Source of the DNA: Thiorhodococcus minor
GTDB lineage: Bacteria; Pseudomonadota; Gammaproteobacteria; Chromatiales; Chromatiaceae
Assembly: GCF_010820565.1 (NCBI RefSeq)
Contig: NZ_JAAIJQ010000042.1
Span: forward strand, 1 to 50,667
Reading direction: 5' to 3'
Length of the DNA stretch: 50,667 nt
Shown in pieces: positions 34,271-43,439 of the stretch. A model generated the notes under the pieces. That model worked only from the letters and a program-made list of their open reading frames with translations, was not told where the DNA came from and ran no database searches. How positions within the stretch are numbered: position 1 is the first letter of the stretch; every line of letters begins with the position of its first letter. Made by a program: the position numbers and the translations under genes.

Positions 34271-36049
34271 GTGCCCAACAAACAGTCCACGACAGATCCG
34301 CATCCTTTTCATCTCGTTCTGATCAAGCCGTCGCACTATGACGACGACGGCTACGTGATTCAGTGGTGGCGCTCTTCGCTGCCCTCCAACAGCCTGGCGG
34401 CCGTCTACGGCAACGCGCTGGATTGCGCACAGCGATCCGTGCTCGGCCGCGACGTCGAGATCCGCATCCAGGTGCTCGACGAGACCAATACGCGCATCGA
34501 CGTCGAGCGGATCGCGCACGGGATCCATGCCGCTGGCGGCGATGCCCTGGTGGGCATGGTCGGCGTCCAGACCAACCAGTATCCGCGTGCGATGGACCTC
34601 GCGAAGCGGTTTCGCGCGGCGGGCATCAGCGTCGTGATCGGCGGTTTCCACGTGAGTGGCTGCCTGTCCATGCTCAAGCAGCGTCCGCCTGAGCTAGAGG
34701 AGGCCCTTGGGCTCGGCATCAGTCTCTTCGCCGGCGAGCTGGAGGGACGGCTCGAGACCTTGCTTCAAGACGCGGCGAGCGGGAGCTTGAAGCCAGTCTA
34801 CGACTATCTCGGCGATTTGCCCGACATGCGCGGGACGCCGCCGCCCTATCTGCCTCCTGACCGTATCCGTCTCACGATGGGAAAACGGGCCAGCTTCGAC
34901 GCCGGTCGCGGCTGTCCCTATCTCTGCAGCTTCTGCACCATCATCAACGTCCAGGGCCGCAAGTCCCGCCATCGCTCGGCGGATGACGTCGAGCGCCTGA
35001 TCCGCGCGAGTGCCGAGGACGGTATCAGCAACTTCTTCATCACGGACGACAACTTCGCGCGCAATCAGAACTGGGAGGCGATCTTCGACCGGATCATCGC
35101 GCTCAAGGCGGCCGGTCTGCCGGTCCGGCTGGTGATTCAGGCGGACACCCAATCGCATCGTATCCCCGGCTTCATCGAGAAGGCCGGGCGCGCCGGCGTC
35201 GACCGCGTCTTCATCGGCATGGAGAACATCAACCCGGATGCGCTCAAGGGTGCGCAGAAGGGGCAGAACAAGATCACCGACTACCGCAGCATGCTGCAGG
35301 CCTGGCACCGCGCCGGCGTGCTGACCTACGCCGGCTACATCATCGGCTTTCCAGGCGATACGCCCGAGACCATTCGGCGGGACATCGGCATCATCCAGCG
35401 CGAGCTGCCGATCGACATCATGGAGTTCTTCATTCTGACGCCGCTGCCCGGCTCCAAGGATCATCAGCGTCTGGTCGAGGAGGGCGTGCCGCTCGACCCC
35501 GACATGAACAACTACGATACCCAGCACGTCACCACGGCCCATCCGCTCATGACCAAGGCCGAGTGGGAGGCGATCTATCGCGAGGTTTGGGATCTCTACT
35601 ACTCGGATGCCCACGTCGAGACCGTGCTGCGGCGCGCGCGTGCCTGGGGCTATGACCCGAAGCAGATGCTCGCCAAGCTCTTCGCCTTCCATGCGCCCAT
35701 CGTCTACGAGCGCATGCATCCGCTGGAAGGCGGGCTGATCCGCATCAAGCGACGGCGCGATCGGCGTTCCGGATTTCCCGTAGAGAGCGCTTGGCGCTTC
35801 TATCCGAAGCTGGCTTGGGAATTCCTCGCGAAGTATGCGGGAGCCTATCGGATGCACAGGCGCTACCGCAGCATTCTCGCGAAGGTGCTGGCAGATCCGA
35901 ATCCCAGTGCCTACAGAGATGTCGCCATGACGCCGGATGCGGAGGGTCAAGAAGAATCGCTCGACCTGTTGAGCGCAACGCCCTCGGCCCAGGCCTTTGT
36001 CGAGAAGCGAAAGAGGATGGCCGCCCGGCGGCGCGTTGTCGGCGATTAG
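34271..36049 (+). CDS. B12-binding-type radical SAM protein of unknown function
   Basis: A 592-residue protein with an N-terminal Rossmann-like cobalamin-binding-type domain (KPSHYDDDGYVIQWWRS up to about residue 170) and a radical SAM domain with the cluster motif CPYLCSFC. GFPGDTPETIRRDI and the ITDDNFARN motif are typical of this superfamily. The DxHxxG motif that ligates cobalamin in methionine-synthase-type domains is not visible, so base-off binding or loss of B12 binding are both possible. GTG at 34271 has GGAG 10 bases upstream; GTG at 34238 is an alternative. Related proteins include methyltransferases on unreactive carbons. The substrate here is unknown. Confidence 0.85.
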   Translation: MPNKQSTTDPHPFHLVLIKPSHYDDDGYVIQWWRSSLPSNSLAAVYGNALDCAQRSVLGRDVEIRIQVLDETNTRIDVERIAHGIHAAGGDALVGMVGVQTNQYPRAMDLAKRFRAAGISVVIGGFHVSGCLSMLKQRPPELEEALGLGISLFAGELEGRLETLLQDAASGSLKPVYDYLGDLPDMRGTPPPYLPPDRIRLTMGKRASFDAGRGCPYLCSFCTIINVQGRKSRHRSADDVERLIRASAEDGISNFFITDDNFARNQNWEAIFDRIIALKAAGLPVRLVIQADTQSHRIPGFIEKAGRAGVDRVFIGMENINPDALKGAQKGQNKITDYRSMLQAWHRAGVLTYAGYIIGFPGDTPETIRRDIGIIQRELPIDIMEFFILTPLPGSKDHQRLVEEGVPLDPDMNNYDTQHVTTAHPLMTKAEWEAIYREVWDLYYSDAHVETVLRRARAWGYDPKQMLAKLFAFHAPIVYERMHPLEGGLIRIKRRRDRRSGFPVESAWRFYPKLAWEFLAKYAGAYRMHRRYRSILAKVLADPNPSAYRDVAMTPDAEGQEESLDLLSATPSAQAFVEKRKRMAARRRVVGD

Positions 36050-36205
36050 GCGATTGCCGGAAATTCTTATACCAGGCGGCGCCGGATTGAGGTCCGCCTT
36101 CAAGGAGCGCCGCCAGGAGCATGGCTGGGCTATGTGACTGGCGGGGCGACACAGAAGGCGGGCGTCAAGACAAGCCAGATGGTATGGGAATTGACAGAAA
36201 TCGCC

Positions 36206-37495
36206 CTAGTGCGTCGGATGCCTGGTGTTGGCGAGCTGGCTCATGGATGTGCCCTTGAGTGCAGCGGCAACCTCGCGCCCCGCCCGTCGGCCCGAGTGAA
36301 GCGCCCACTGGATGGAGGGTGCTGCTTGGTATTCGCCGCAGCTCCAGAGCCACTCCGACCGGCGTAGCTCTTGCGACCCTGGGTAGGGTACGGGCGGCTG
36401 TTGGGCGGGTAGGGCGTTGGGGAGGCGATAGACGGCGACGCGCCGCCAGTCACGGACCTGCTCGCCCACCCAGGGATAGAGCTCGGAGCGGATGCGTGTT
36501 TCGAGCGCGTCCGGATTCTCTTCGGTGCCGTGGACGTTGACGGTGATGAGGCTGCGGCCGGGCGGTGCATAGTACTCGGAGAGGTTGCTCGGGAAGAGCA
36601 TGCTGTTGATGCGGCCACGCCCTTCGCCGTTGAGGACGAGGTAGCTGCCTTGGATGGGTGCGTGATGGGCACCGAAGTAGAAGCAGGTGGTGCCGCGGCC
36701 GGGTGGCTCGGAAAAGGGTCGATGGAGGAGGCGGGCCGTCTCTTTCGCTTCCGTGGCGATGACGACGGCCCGCGCCTTGAGCCGCTCGCCGGATTCGAGA
36801 TGCACGTCTGTGCGCTCGATGCGATCGACCTTGGCGCCGAGTCGAACGACGTGATTCGGAAGACGTGCCGCGAGCTGCGCTGGGATCTCGCCCATGCCGC
36901 GTGCCGGTAGCGCGGTGTCGCCGAGGGCGAAGGCGCGGAAGACGAATTCGAAGCTGCGCGAGGAGACGTTCAGCTCGGGCTCGAAGAAGACGCCGCTGAA
37001 GAAGGGCTTGAAGAAACGCTCGATCATGGGTGTCGAGAAGCCGAGTGCGCGCAGATGCTCGATGGCGGTCGACTCGGGACGGCGATACAGCCTTTCCAAG
37101 TCCCCCTTCAGGCAATGTCGCCGCAGGGCGAGGAGCCGCAGCTTGTCGGTCAGGGTGCCGACCGGTGAGAGCAGCATTTCGGGCAGCCGTGCCGGTTTGC
37201 GCCAGACGTCACTCACCCGCTGAAAGCGGCCTTGGGTGCGAATCAGCGCGCCTGGGTAAAAGGCCCGCAGATCGAGCCGGCTGTAGTCCAGCATCTCTCG
37301 GGCCTGCGGATACCAGGTTTGCAGGACCTGAAAGCCACGATCTAGCAGGAATCCCTCGCGATGGTCCGTGCGCACGCGTCCGCCGACGCCGTCCGAGGCC
37401 TCGACGATCAGCGGCTCCAGCCCGCCATCGCGCAGGGTCAAGGCACAGGCCAGCCCGGAGAGTCCGGCCCCAACGATGATGACGTCGGCGTTCAT
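36206..37495 (-). CDS. FAD-dependent amine oxidase / phytoene-desaturase-like oxidoreductase
   Basis: A 429-residue flavoprotein with an N-terminal dinucleotide-binding fold (VIIVGAGLSGLACALTL), then EASDGVGGRVRTD, the signature that follows it in amine oxidases and desaturases. The C-terminus carries the FAD-closing region LWSCGEYQAAPSIQWALHSGRRAGREVAAAL. Similar proteins are often annotated as protoporphyrinogen oxidase-like or carotenoid desaturase-like, but nothing here fixes the substrate. GAGG lies about 8 bases before the ATG at 37495. It converges on the radical SAM gene with a 156-base spacer. Confidence 0.87.
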   Translation of the reverse strand: MNADVIIVGAGLSGLACALTLRDGGLEPLIVEASDGVGGRVRTDHREGFLLDRGFQVLQTWYPQAREMLDYSRLDLRAFYPGALIRTQGRFQRVSDVWRKPARLPEMLLSPVGTLTDKLRLLALRRHCLKGDLERLYRRPESTAIEHLRALGFSTPMIERFFKPFFSGVFFEPELNVSSRSFEFVFRAFALGDTALPARGMGEIPAQLAARLPNHVVRLGAKVDRIERTDVHLESGERLKARAVVIATEAKETARLLHRPFSEPPGRGTTCFYFGAHHAPIQGSYLVLNGEGRGRINSMLFPSNLSEYYAPPGRSLITVNVHGTEENPDALETRIRSELYPWVGEQVRDWRRVAVYRLPNALPAQQPPVPYPGSQELRRSEWLWSCGEYQAAPSIQWALHSGRRAGREVAAALKGTSMSQLANTRHPTH

Positions 37496-37567
37496 CGGTC
37501 TACCTCTCGCGTTGGGCCGCCCCCGTCGGCGCCCGCCTTGCGGCGCCGTCCGCGGGCGAGGCCCAGG

Positions 37568-38311
37568 TCAGTGATAGCCCTCGGTGGTGTAGTGCCCGGG
37601 GGCTTGCCGGCGATGACGCACGAGTCCCCGACCCTCTAGGATCGCCTTGGCGTCCTTGATCATCGCCGAGTTGCCGCAGAGCATGACGTGACTCGTCTCC
37701 GGAGCGATGGCGGCACCGGCACGGGCCTCGAGCTGGCCGTCATTGAGCAGGTCAGTGATGCGCCCTTGCAAGGTTCCGGACTGCGTTTCGCGACTTACCG
37801 CTGGCAGGTAGGTGAAGCGATCGCCGTACTGAGTGGCGATCTCGTTCAAGGTCTCCGCATAGGCGAGGTCGCTGCTCATGCGGACGCCATGGACGAGGAT
37901 GACCCGCTTGAAGCGCTCCCAGGGATCCGGTGTGCGCAGAATGGAGAGATACACCCCTAGGCCGGTGCCGGTGGCGAGCATCCAGAGCGTGTCGGCCGGT
38001 TGAACCGTCTCCAGCGTGAAAATCCCACTCGCGGTGCCGGTGAGCCACACCTGGTCACCGGGCTCGAGCACTGAGAGCGGCGGCGTGAGCGGGCCCTGGG
38101 GTACCTCGTTGAAGAAGATCTCCAGCGGGCGTTGTTGAGGCGGGTTGACTAGCGAATAGGGGCGCCCGACGCGCTCGCCATCGATATCCAGACCAACCTT
38201 GATGTACTGACCTGCAACGAAGTCCGCGATCGGCGCGTCGAACTGCAGACTGTAGAGCCCCTCCGTCCACTGATGCTTACCCACGACCTTCGCTTTGACC
38301 CAATCGTTCAT
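37568..38311 (-). CDS. fpr: Ferredoxin/flavodoxin-NADP+ reductase
   Basis: A 247-residue flavoprotein that moves electrons between NADPH and ferredoxin or flavodoxin. The FAD-binding motif RPYSLVN, the NADP-binding segment LATGTGLGVYLSILR, and VMLCGNSAMIKD near the C-terminus are all those of subclass I bacterial FPR. The C-terminus ends HYTTEGYH. The ATG at 38311 matches the family start (MNDWVKAKVVGKHQW); the longer frame to 38494 is not supported. It diverges from the peroxidase gene at 38562 across 250 bases. Confidence 0.94.
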   Translation of the reverse strand: MNDWVKAKVVGKHQWTEGLYSLQFDAPIADFVAGQYIKVGLDIDGERVGRPYSLVNPPQQRPLEIFFNEVPQGPLTPPLSVLEPGDQVWLTGTASGIFTLETVQPADTLWMLATGTGLGVYLSILRTPDPWERFKRVILVHGVRMSSDLAYAETLNEIATQYGDRFTYLPAVSRETQSGTLQGRITDLLNDGQLEARAGAAIAPETSHVMLCGNSAMIKDAKAILEGRGLVRHRRQAPGHYTTEGYH

Positions 38312-38561
38312 ATCCTGTCCTGCTCTCTGTGGTGATCGACTGCTACCTAGACGCTGAGTCTTGGGCGCTCTGCCTGGCCTGCATCCCCTTCGATCTGCGG
38401 CCCCAGGTTGTGGCCGGTCGAATCCGCCGGAGATCGGGCGGGTGGAGACGCGCCGGTGGCGTTGTTCCTGGATGATCGGTCCTTCAACCGGCATTGCAAT
38501 CCCGTTTCGCCCGCTCTACCTAGTCGGCGTCGTGGTCTTTTCTCGAAACGAGGATTTCAAC

Positions 38562-39107
38562 ATGAGATACCCCTGGCTATTGCTCGGATTGGCGGCGATG
38601 AGTACGAACGCGATCGCCGAGCCGAAGCGCTGCGCGTCATTGCTCGATCTGGACGTGCGTCGGCTGGCGAGCGACGAGGTGGTGAACCTGTGCGAGGCCT
38701 ATCAGGGCAAGGTCATCTTGCTCGTGAACACGGCGAGCAAGTGCGGTTTTACGCCGCAGTACGAGGGGCTGGAGAAGCTCTACCGCGACTATCAGGACAA
38801 GGGGCTGGTCGTCCTCGGCTTCCCCTCCAACGACTTCGCCAACCAGGAGCCGGGCTCCGAGGAGGAGATCAAGTCCTTCTGCCGCCTGACCTACTCGGTC
38901 GAGTTCCCGATGTTCGAAAAGGTTAGCGTCAAGAAGGGTAAGGCGGCGCCTCTCTTCGACCGTCTTGCCGCCGCCGGCGCCCCCTACCCGAAGTGGAACT
39001 TCTATAAGTACCTGATCGATCGCGAGGGCAACCTGGTCGACTATTACACCAGCATCACCAAGCCGCAGAGTGGCAAGGTCGTCAAGGCGATCGACAAGCT
39101 CTTGTGA
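38562..39107 (+). CDS. Periplasmic glutathione-peroxidase-family protein (Cys type)
   Basis: A 181-residue peroxidase with a signal peptide (PWLLLGLAAMSTNAIA). The active-site tetrad is visible: Cys in NTASKCGFT, Gln in FPSNDFANQEPGS, and Trp/Asn in KWNFYKYLI. Cysteine replaces selenocysteine, and such bacterial enzymes usually take electrons from thioredoxin-like partners rather than glutathione. Export would place it in the periplasm. GAGG lies 8 bases before the ATG. It is followed 198 bases later by the Fe-S oxidoreductase/DUF3501 pair and diverges from fpr. Confidence 0.9.
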   Translation: MRYPWLLLGLAAMSTNAIAEPKRCASLLDLDVRRLASDEVVNLCEAYQGKVILLVNTASKCGFTPQYEGLEKLYRDYQDKGLVVLGFPSNDFANQEPGSEEEIKSFCRLTYSVEFPMFEKVSVKKGKAAPLFDRLAAAGAPYPKWNFYKYLIDREGNLVDYYTSITKPQSGKVVKAIDKLL

Positions 39108-39210
39108 CGGCGACGGGTCCGGCGGCGATGGGTCGGCTCGATGACCTCAATTTGAAGCGGCGATTGGATTCCTTGGGCGCTTGGTCTTAAGTTTCGCGGA
39201 TCACAAGGAT

Positions 39211-39242
39211 TCGATCGGCCCAGAGCGCCGCGCGCCGATCGA
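39211..39242. repeat. Hairpin between peroxidase and Fe-S oxidoreductase genes
   Basis: TCGATCGG (39211-39218) and CCGATCGA (39235-39242) pair over 8 bases with a 16-base loop. It may be an operator or a terminator-like structure; no T run follows. Confidence 0.5.
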
Positions 39243-39305
39243 GCGGCGGGACACCTCTGACCGGCGAGGCTCGCAACCATAATCCTAAATAGCGGGAGGA
39301 CAATC

Positions 39306-40646
39306 ATGGCGTCGCCAACTCTTCGGGAGGGAAGTCTCGAAGCGCCCACCCGGCATCCGATCGACTGGCAGAATCCCGACTTCTATGATAGCGGCGCGCT
39401 CTTCGCGGAGCTCGAGCGCGTCTTCGACATCTGCCACGGCTGCCGGCGCTGCGTCAGCCTGTGCCAGTCCTTTCCTACCTTGTTCGACCTGGTCGACGAG
39501 TCCGAGAGCATGGAGGTCGATGGGGTTGCGAAGGACGACTACTGGAAGGTGGTCGATCACTGCTATCTCTGCGACCTCTGCTACATGACCAAGTGTCCCT
39601 ATGTGCCGCCGCACGAGTGGAACCTGGACTTTCCGCATCTGATGCTTCGCGCCAAGGCGGTCAAGCTCAAGCAGGGAGACGTCAAGCTCCGCGACCGCAT
39701 CCTGACCAGCACCGACCAGGTCGGCAGCCTTGCTGGCATCCCGGTGATCAACGGCATCGTCAACGCCCTCAATGCCAGCTCGCTGGGGCGCAAGGCGCTG
39801 GAGTCCGTGCTGGAGGTCCATAAGGACGCGCGCGTCCCGCCTTATACCAGCCCGGCGCTGCGCAAGGCGGAGAAGGGGCGGATCGGTCGCGAGGCAACTG
39901 GAGAGCCGGCCGGTCCCACGACCGGCAAGGTCGCGCTCTTCGCGACCTGCTACGGCAACTACAACGAGCCTGGCGTCAATCAAGACCTGATCCGCGTCTT
40001 CGAGCACAACGGCATTCCCGTGACACTGGCCGAGAAGGAGCAGTGCTGCGGCATGCCCAAGCTCGAGCTCGGCGACCTCGATGCGGTGCGTCAGGCCAAG
40101 GAGGCCAACATCCCGGTGCTCAAGGGCTTGATCGAGCAGGGCTGGGACATCGTCGCGACCATCCCCTCCTGCGTGCTGATGTTCAAGCAGGAGCTGCCCT
40201 TGATGTTTCCGGGCGATGCCGACGTCCTCCTGGTCAAAGACCACATTTACGATCCCTTTGAATACCTGATGCTGCGCCACAAAGGTGGCAGGATGAACAT
40301 GGACTTCAAGCAACCGCTTGGGACCGTGGTTTACCAGGCTTCCTGTCATCAGCGCGTGCAGAACATCGGGCCGAAGACGCGCGACGTCCTCGCGCTGGTT
40401 CCGGACACCAAGGTGGAGGTGATCGAGCGCTGCTCAGGTCACGACGGGACCTATGCGGTGAAGAAGGAGTTCCATGCCTCCTCGATGAAGATTGTCAAGC
40501 CCGTCGCCAGCCGGGTCGAGAAGGCCGCGGCGGACCACTTCGGCAGCGACTGCCCGATGGCGGGTGCCCACATTGCCCACGCGCTGGGGCAGGACGGGGA
40601 GCAGCAGCATCCAATCACGCTGCTGCGCTTGGCTTATGGCATCTAA
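39306..40646 (+). CDS. GlpC/HdrD-like Fe-S oxidoreductase
   Basis: A 446-residue protein with an N-terminal bis-[4Fe-4S] ferredoxin region (CHGCRRCVSLCQ and CYLCDLCYMTKCP) and two CCG-type domains. The first has EQCCGMP; the second is degenerate, reading CSGHDGTYAVKKEF as in GlpC-like proteins. This architecture belongs to electron-transfer subunits of glycerol-3-phosphate, glycolate and heterodisulfide-type oxidoreductases. GGAGG lies 6 bases before the ATG. It precedes a DUF3501 gene by 48 bases; elsewhere this pair often follows a rubrerythrin gene, which is absent here, and a role in peroxide or sulfur redox chemistry is inferred. Confidence 0.87.
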   Translation: MASPTLREGSLEAPTRHPIDWQNPDFYDSGALFAELERVFDICHGCRRCVSLCQSFPTLFDLVDESESMEVDGVAKDDYWKVVDHCYLCDLCYMTKCPYVPPHEWNLDFPHLMLRAKAVKLKQGDVKLRDRILTSTDQVGSLAGIPVINGIVNALNASSLGRKALESVLEVHKDARVPPYTSPALRKAEKGRIGREATGEPAGPTTGKVALFATCYGNYNEPGVNQDLIRVFEHNGIPVTLAEKEQCCGMPKLELGDLDAVRQAKEANIPVLKGLIEQGWDIVATIPSCVLMFKQELPLMFPGDADVLLVKDHIYDPFEYLMLRHKGGRMNMDFKQPLGTVVYQASCHQRVQNIGPKTRDVLALVPDTKVEVIERCSGHDGTYAVKKEFHASSMKIVKPVASRVEKAAADHFGSDCPMAGAHIAHALGQDGEQQHPITLLRLAYGI

Positions 40647-40694
40647 TCGCCGGTGCAGTCTGATGTTCGCCGGCCTCAAGATTCGGAGATAGGC

Positions 40695-41273
40695 ATGCAG
40701 CTGACACGCAACGACCTCTTCAGCCTCGAGCAATACGCGCAAGCACGCGGCGACTTCCGCGCCAAGGTCATGGCGCACAAGAAAACCCGCCAGGTGCCGA
40801 TCGGTGCGCACACCACCCTCTATTTCGAGGACCAGTTGACGATCCAGTATCAGATTCAAGAGATGCTGCGGGTCGAGCGCATCTTCGAGCCCGAGGGCAT
40901 CGAGGACGAGCTGAATGCCTACAATCCGCTGATCCCGGACGGCTCGAACTGGAAGGCGACCTTCATGATCGAGTACGAGAGCCCGGACGAGCGGCGCGAG
41001 GCCTTGATGCGGCTGCGTGGCATCGAGGCTATGGTCTGGGTACAGGTGTCGGGCTTCGACAAGGTCTTCGCCATTGCGGACGAAGACCTGGAGCGGGAAG
41101 ATGAGACCAAGACGTCGTCGGTCCATTTCATGCGCTTCGAGCTCACCCCGTCCATGGTCGCGGCCATGAAGGAAGGGGCCTCGCTCAGGGTAGGCTCCGA
41201 CCATCCGGATTACAGCTACCAGGTCGAGGCCAGGCCGGACGTCCGCGATTCACTGACCGCCGACCTAGGCTAG
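40695..41273 (+). CDS. DUF3501 family protein
   Basis: A 192-residue soluble protein that fits DUF3501: LTRNDLFSLEQYAQAR, then the internal stretch TLYFEDQLTIQYQIQEMLRVERIFE and FMRFELTPSMVAAM. Its function is unknown. It is rich in acidic residues and has no cysteine, so it is unlikely to bind a cluster itself. GGAG lies 6 bases before the ATG. It follows the Fe-S oxidoreductase gene and almost certainly shares its transcript; it may be an assembly or regulatory partner. Confidence 0.87.
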   Translation: MQLTRNDLFSLEQYAQARGDFRAKVMAHKKTRQVPIGAHTTLYFEDQLTIQYQIQEMLRVERIFEPEGIEDELNAYNPLIPDGSNWKATFMIEYESPDERREALMRLRGIEAMVWVQVSGFDKVFAIADEDLEREDETKTSSVHFMRFELTPSMVAAMKEGASLRVGSDHPDYSYQVEARPDVRDSLTADLG

Positions 41274-41300
41274 GCCTCGCCCGAGAGGAGTTGGGTCCAT

Positions 41301-42125
41301 GTGCAGGAGATGAAGAGACCCGATCCGCGCGCCGTCCTGCTCGATATGGACGGCGTTCTCTTTCACGGACACCAGCCGCTTCCGGGCGCGGCGGATCTCC
41401 TTGAGTCGCTGGCGGATGTGCCGCACGCCTACCTGACCAACAACCCAATTCGGACCCCAAACGAGGTTGCCGAGTCTTTCGGACCCATGGGGCTTCCCCG
41501 GCCAGACCCCAGCTTGATCCTGACGTCCGCGCTTGCCACCGCGCGCTGGCTTGCGCGCGTTCACCCCGGATTCCGCTATTTCGCCGTCGGGGCGGGAGGC
41601 CTGGATGCCGCCTTGCGCGCCGTCGGTCGGCCGGATGCCGAGCAGGCGGATTTCGTGATCGTGGGCGAGGGGCCTGGGCTCGACTTCGAGCAGCTGACCC
41701 TGGGCATCAACCTCATCCTCGACCGAGGTGCGCGCCTCATCGGGACCAATCCCGATCACAGTGTGGATGCAGTCCGCAACGGAAGGCGGATCGTGCTTCC
41801 TGGCGGCGGCGCGCTCATCGCGCCCTTTGCGACGGCCACGGGCGTGACGCCGACCATCATCGGCAAGCCCGAGCCCTTGCTCTACGAGATGGCCCTTGAG
41901 CTGCTTGGCTGCTCGGCGGGCGAGTGCATCATGATCGGCGACCGGCCGGATACGGACATCGCTGGAGCGGAGCGTCTCGGCATGAGGACCGCTCTGGTGC
42001 GAACCGGGCGTTTCGCGCCGCGTCGTCCTTGGCCCAGGGAAATTCCTGCCCCAGACTTCGACGCCGTCGACCTGGACGCGCTCACATCGGCCTTGCGAGA
42101 CAGTTTCCCCGAGCTACTCGACTGA
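41301..42125 (+). CDS. HAD-IIA family phosphatase (NagD/phosphoglycolate phosphatase-like)
   Basis: A 274-residue haloacid-dehalogenase phosphatase of the NagD class. Motif I is LLDMDGVLFHG, motif II TNNPIRTP, the cap domain lies between, GKPEP carries the motif III lysine and MIGDRPDTDIAGA is motif IV. Substrates in this class include nucleoside monophosphates, pyridoxal phosphate and 2-phosphoglycolate. GTG at 41301 has AGGAG 11 bases upstream; ATG at 41310 is an alternative. It is 27 bases after DUF3501. Confidence 0.88.
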   Translation: MQEMKRPDPRAVLLDMDGVLFHGHQPLPGAADLLESLADVPHAYLTNNPIRTPNEVAESFGPMGLPRPDPSLILTSALATARWLARVHPGFRYFAVGAGGLDAALRAVGRPDAEQADFVIVGEGPGLDFEQLTLGINLILDRGARLIGTNPDHSVDAVRNGRRIVLPGGGALIAPFATATGVTPTIIGKPEPLLYEMALELLGCSAGECIMIGDRPDTDIAGAERLGMRTALVRTGRFAPRRPWPREIPAPDFDAVDLDALTSALRDSFPELLD

Positions 42126-42189
42126 CTGAGGCCAGATTCGGCTGCCGGGCATGATGGCCAGGCACTGGCTGGCCGCTATTCGCAGGCGC

Positions 42190-42774
42190 TTACTGCCGGA
42201 TGCCTTCGATCGACAAGATCATCTCGACCTTCCGCGACGCTGGACCCAGGTTGTAGTCGATGCCGAAATCCTTCAGCGCGAATTCGGTCGAGCCCTGGAA
42301 CCCGCGCCGGTAGCCGCCCCAGGGGTCCGGGCCGTTGCCGATTCGCCTCACCTCGACCGTGATGGGCTTGGTGATCCCCTTGAGCGTCAGCTCGCCCTCC
42401 AGCACGGACTTGTTGAATCCAGTCTCGCGATAGGACGTGCTCTTGAAAGACGCCGTCGGATACCTGCCGACGTCGAGGAAGTCATCCCCGCGTAGATGCT
42501 TGTCGCGCTCCGCATGATTGGAGTCGAGGCTCGCGGTCCGGATCTTGACCTCGATCGATGACTGCTTGGTGTCGTCAGGGTCGTAGACGAAGCTCCCTTC
42601 GAAGTCGTCGAAGCGCCCGTACAGCCAGCTGTAGCCGAGGTGCTTGATGCGGAACTGGATGAACGCATGGCCACCTTCGGTATCGATCAGGTAGCGCTCG
42701 GGCGCGGCGAAGAGGCTGGCCTGGCAGGCAAAGACTAGAACGAGGCCGGCGAGGGTCGAGATGGCTGGCTTCAT
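42190..42774 (-). CDS. YceI family periplasmic protein
   Basis: A 194-residue protein with a signal peptide (LAGLVLVFACQASLFA) and a YceI lipocalin-like barrel: IDTEGGHAFIQFRIKHLGYSWLYGRF split over its first strands, then LTLKGITKPITVEV. Family members bind long isoprenoids such as polyprenyl or quinone molecules. The start overlaps the end of the cytochrome b561 gene by four bases; this b561-YceI pairing is common in Proteobacteria and suggests a shared role with quinone or lipid redox chemistry. Confidence 0.92.
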   Translation of the reverse strand: MKPAISTLAGLVLVFACQASLFAAPERYLIDTEGGHAFIQFRIKHLGYSWLYGRFDDFEGSFVYDPDDTKQSSIEVKIRTASLDSNHAERDKHLRGDDFLDVGRYPTASFKSTSYRETGFNKSVLEGELTLKGITKPITVEVRRIGNGPDPWGGYRRGFQGSTEFALKDFGIDYNLGPASRKVEMILSIEGIRQ

Positions 42775-43355
42775 CTGGGGCTCCTCTCTTGAGTGGGCTG
42801 TTGTGGAGAGCTGGAGCGACCGAGCATGCGCAGCAGTGTGCGGTCGCGGTCGAGAAAATGATGCTTCAAGGCCGCTAGGGCATGCGCCGCGGCCAGGCCG
42901 ATCAGGGCCATGGCGAGGGCCAAGTGAAGCTCGCCAGCCCAGTCCGCCTGACCAGGGAGGTGGCTCAGCGTCGCCGGGATCTCGAAAACGCCAAAGACGC
43001 TGATCCCTTGACCCTCAGCGGTCGAGATCAGATAGCCGGTTATCGCGACGGCGAAGAGCAGCAGGTAGAGGATCAAGTGCGTGGAGCGGGACGCGATGCG
43101 CTCGAAGCGGCTCAAGCTGGGCTCAGGGGGCGGTGGTCTGTCGATGATGCGCCAGCCAAGACGCCATGCCAGCGCGATGAGCAGCAGTGCGCCGAGGCTC
43201 TTGTGGATCCAGGGCGCCGTTCGGTACCAGGCGTCATAGTAGGTCAGCTCCACCATCCAGAGGCCAAGGCCGAAGAGCGCGATCACGGCGAGCGCGGTCA
43301 GCCAATGAAAGAGGATGGTGACCAGACCATAGGCGTTCTCCGTGCTGCGCCACAT
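42771..43355 (-). CDS. Cytochrome b561
   Basis: A 194-residue four-helix di-haem membrane cytochrome. Histidines on the helices are at LFHWLTALAV (helix 1), WIHKSLGAL (helix 2), STHLILYLLL (helix 3) and GELHLALAMA (helix 4), fitting two b-type haems. It should oxidise quinol at the inner membrane. It is translated just before, and overlapping with, the YceI protein. Confidence 0.92.
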   Translation of the reverse strand: MWRSTENAYGLVTILFHWLTALAVIALFGLGLWMVELTYYDAWYRTAPWIHKSLGALLLIALAWRLGWRIIDRPPPPEPSLSRFERIASRSTHLILYLLLFAVAITGYLISTAEGQGISVFGVFEIPATLSHLPGQADWAGELHLALAMALIGLAAAHALAALKHHFLDRDRTLLRMLGRSSSPQQPTQERSPR

Positions 43356-43439
43356 GCAGGATGACCCCGGCTCTGCTATCTGCTCGCGGTATGGAGTACC
43401 TGGAGGCCGCGGATCCTTGAGTCAATCCTGCGGGATCGT

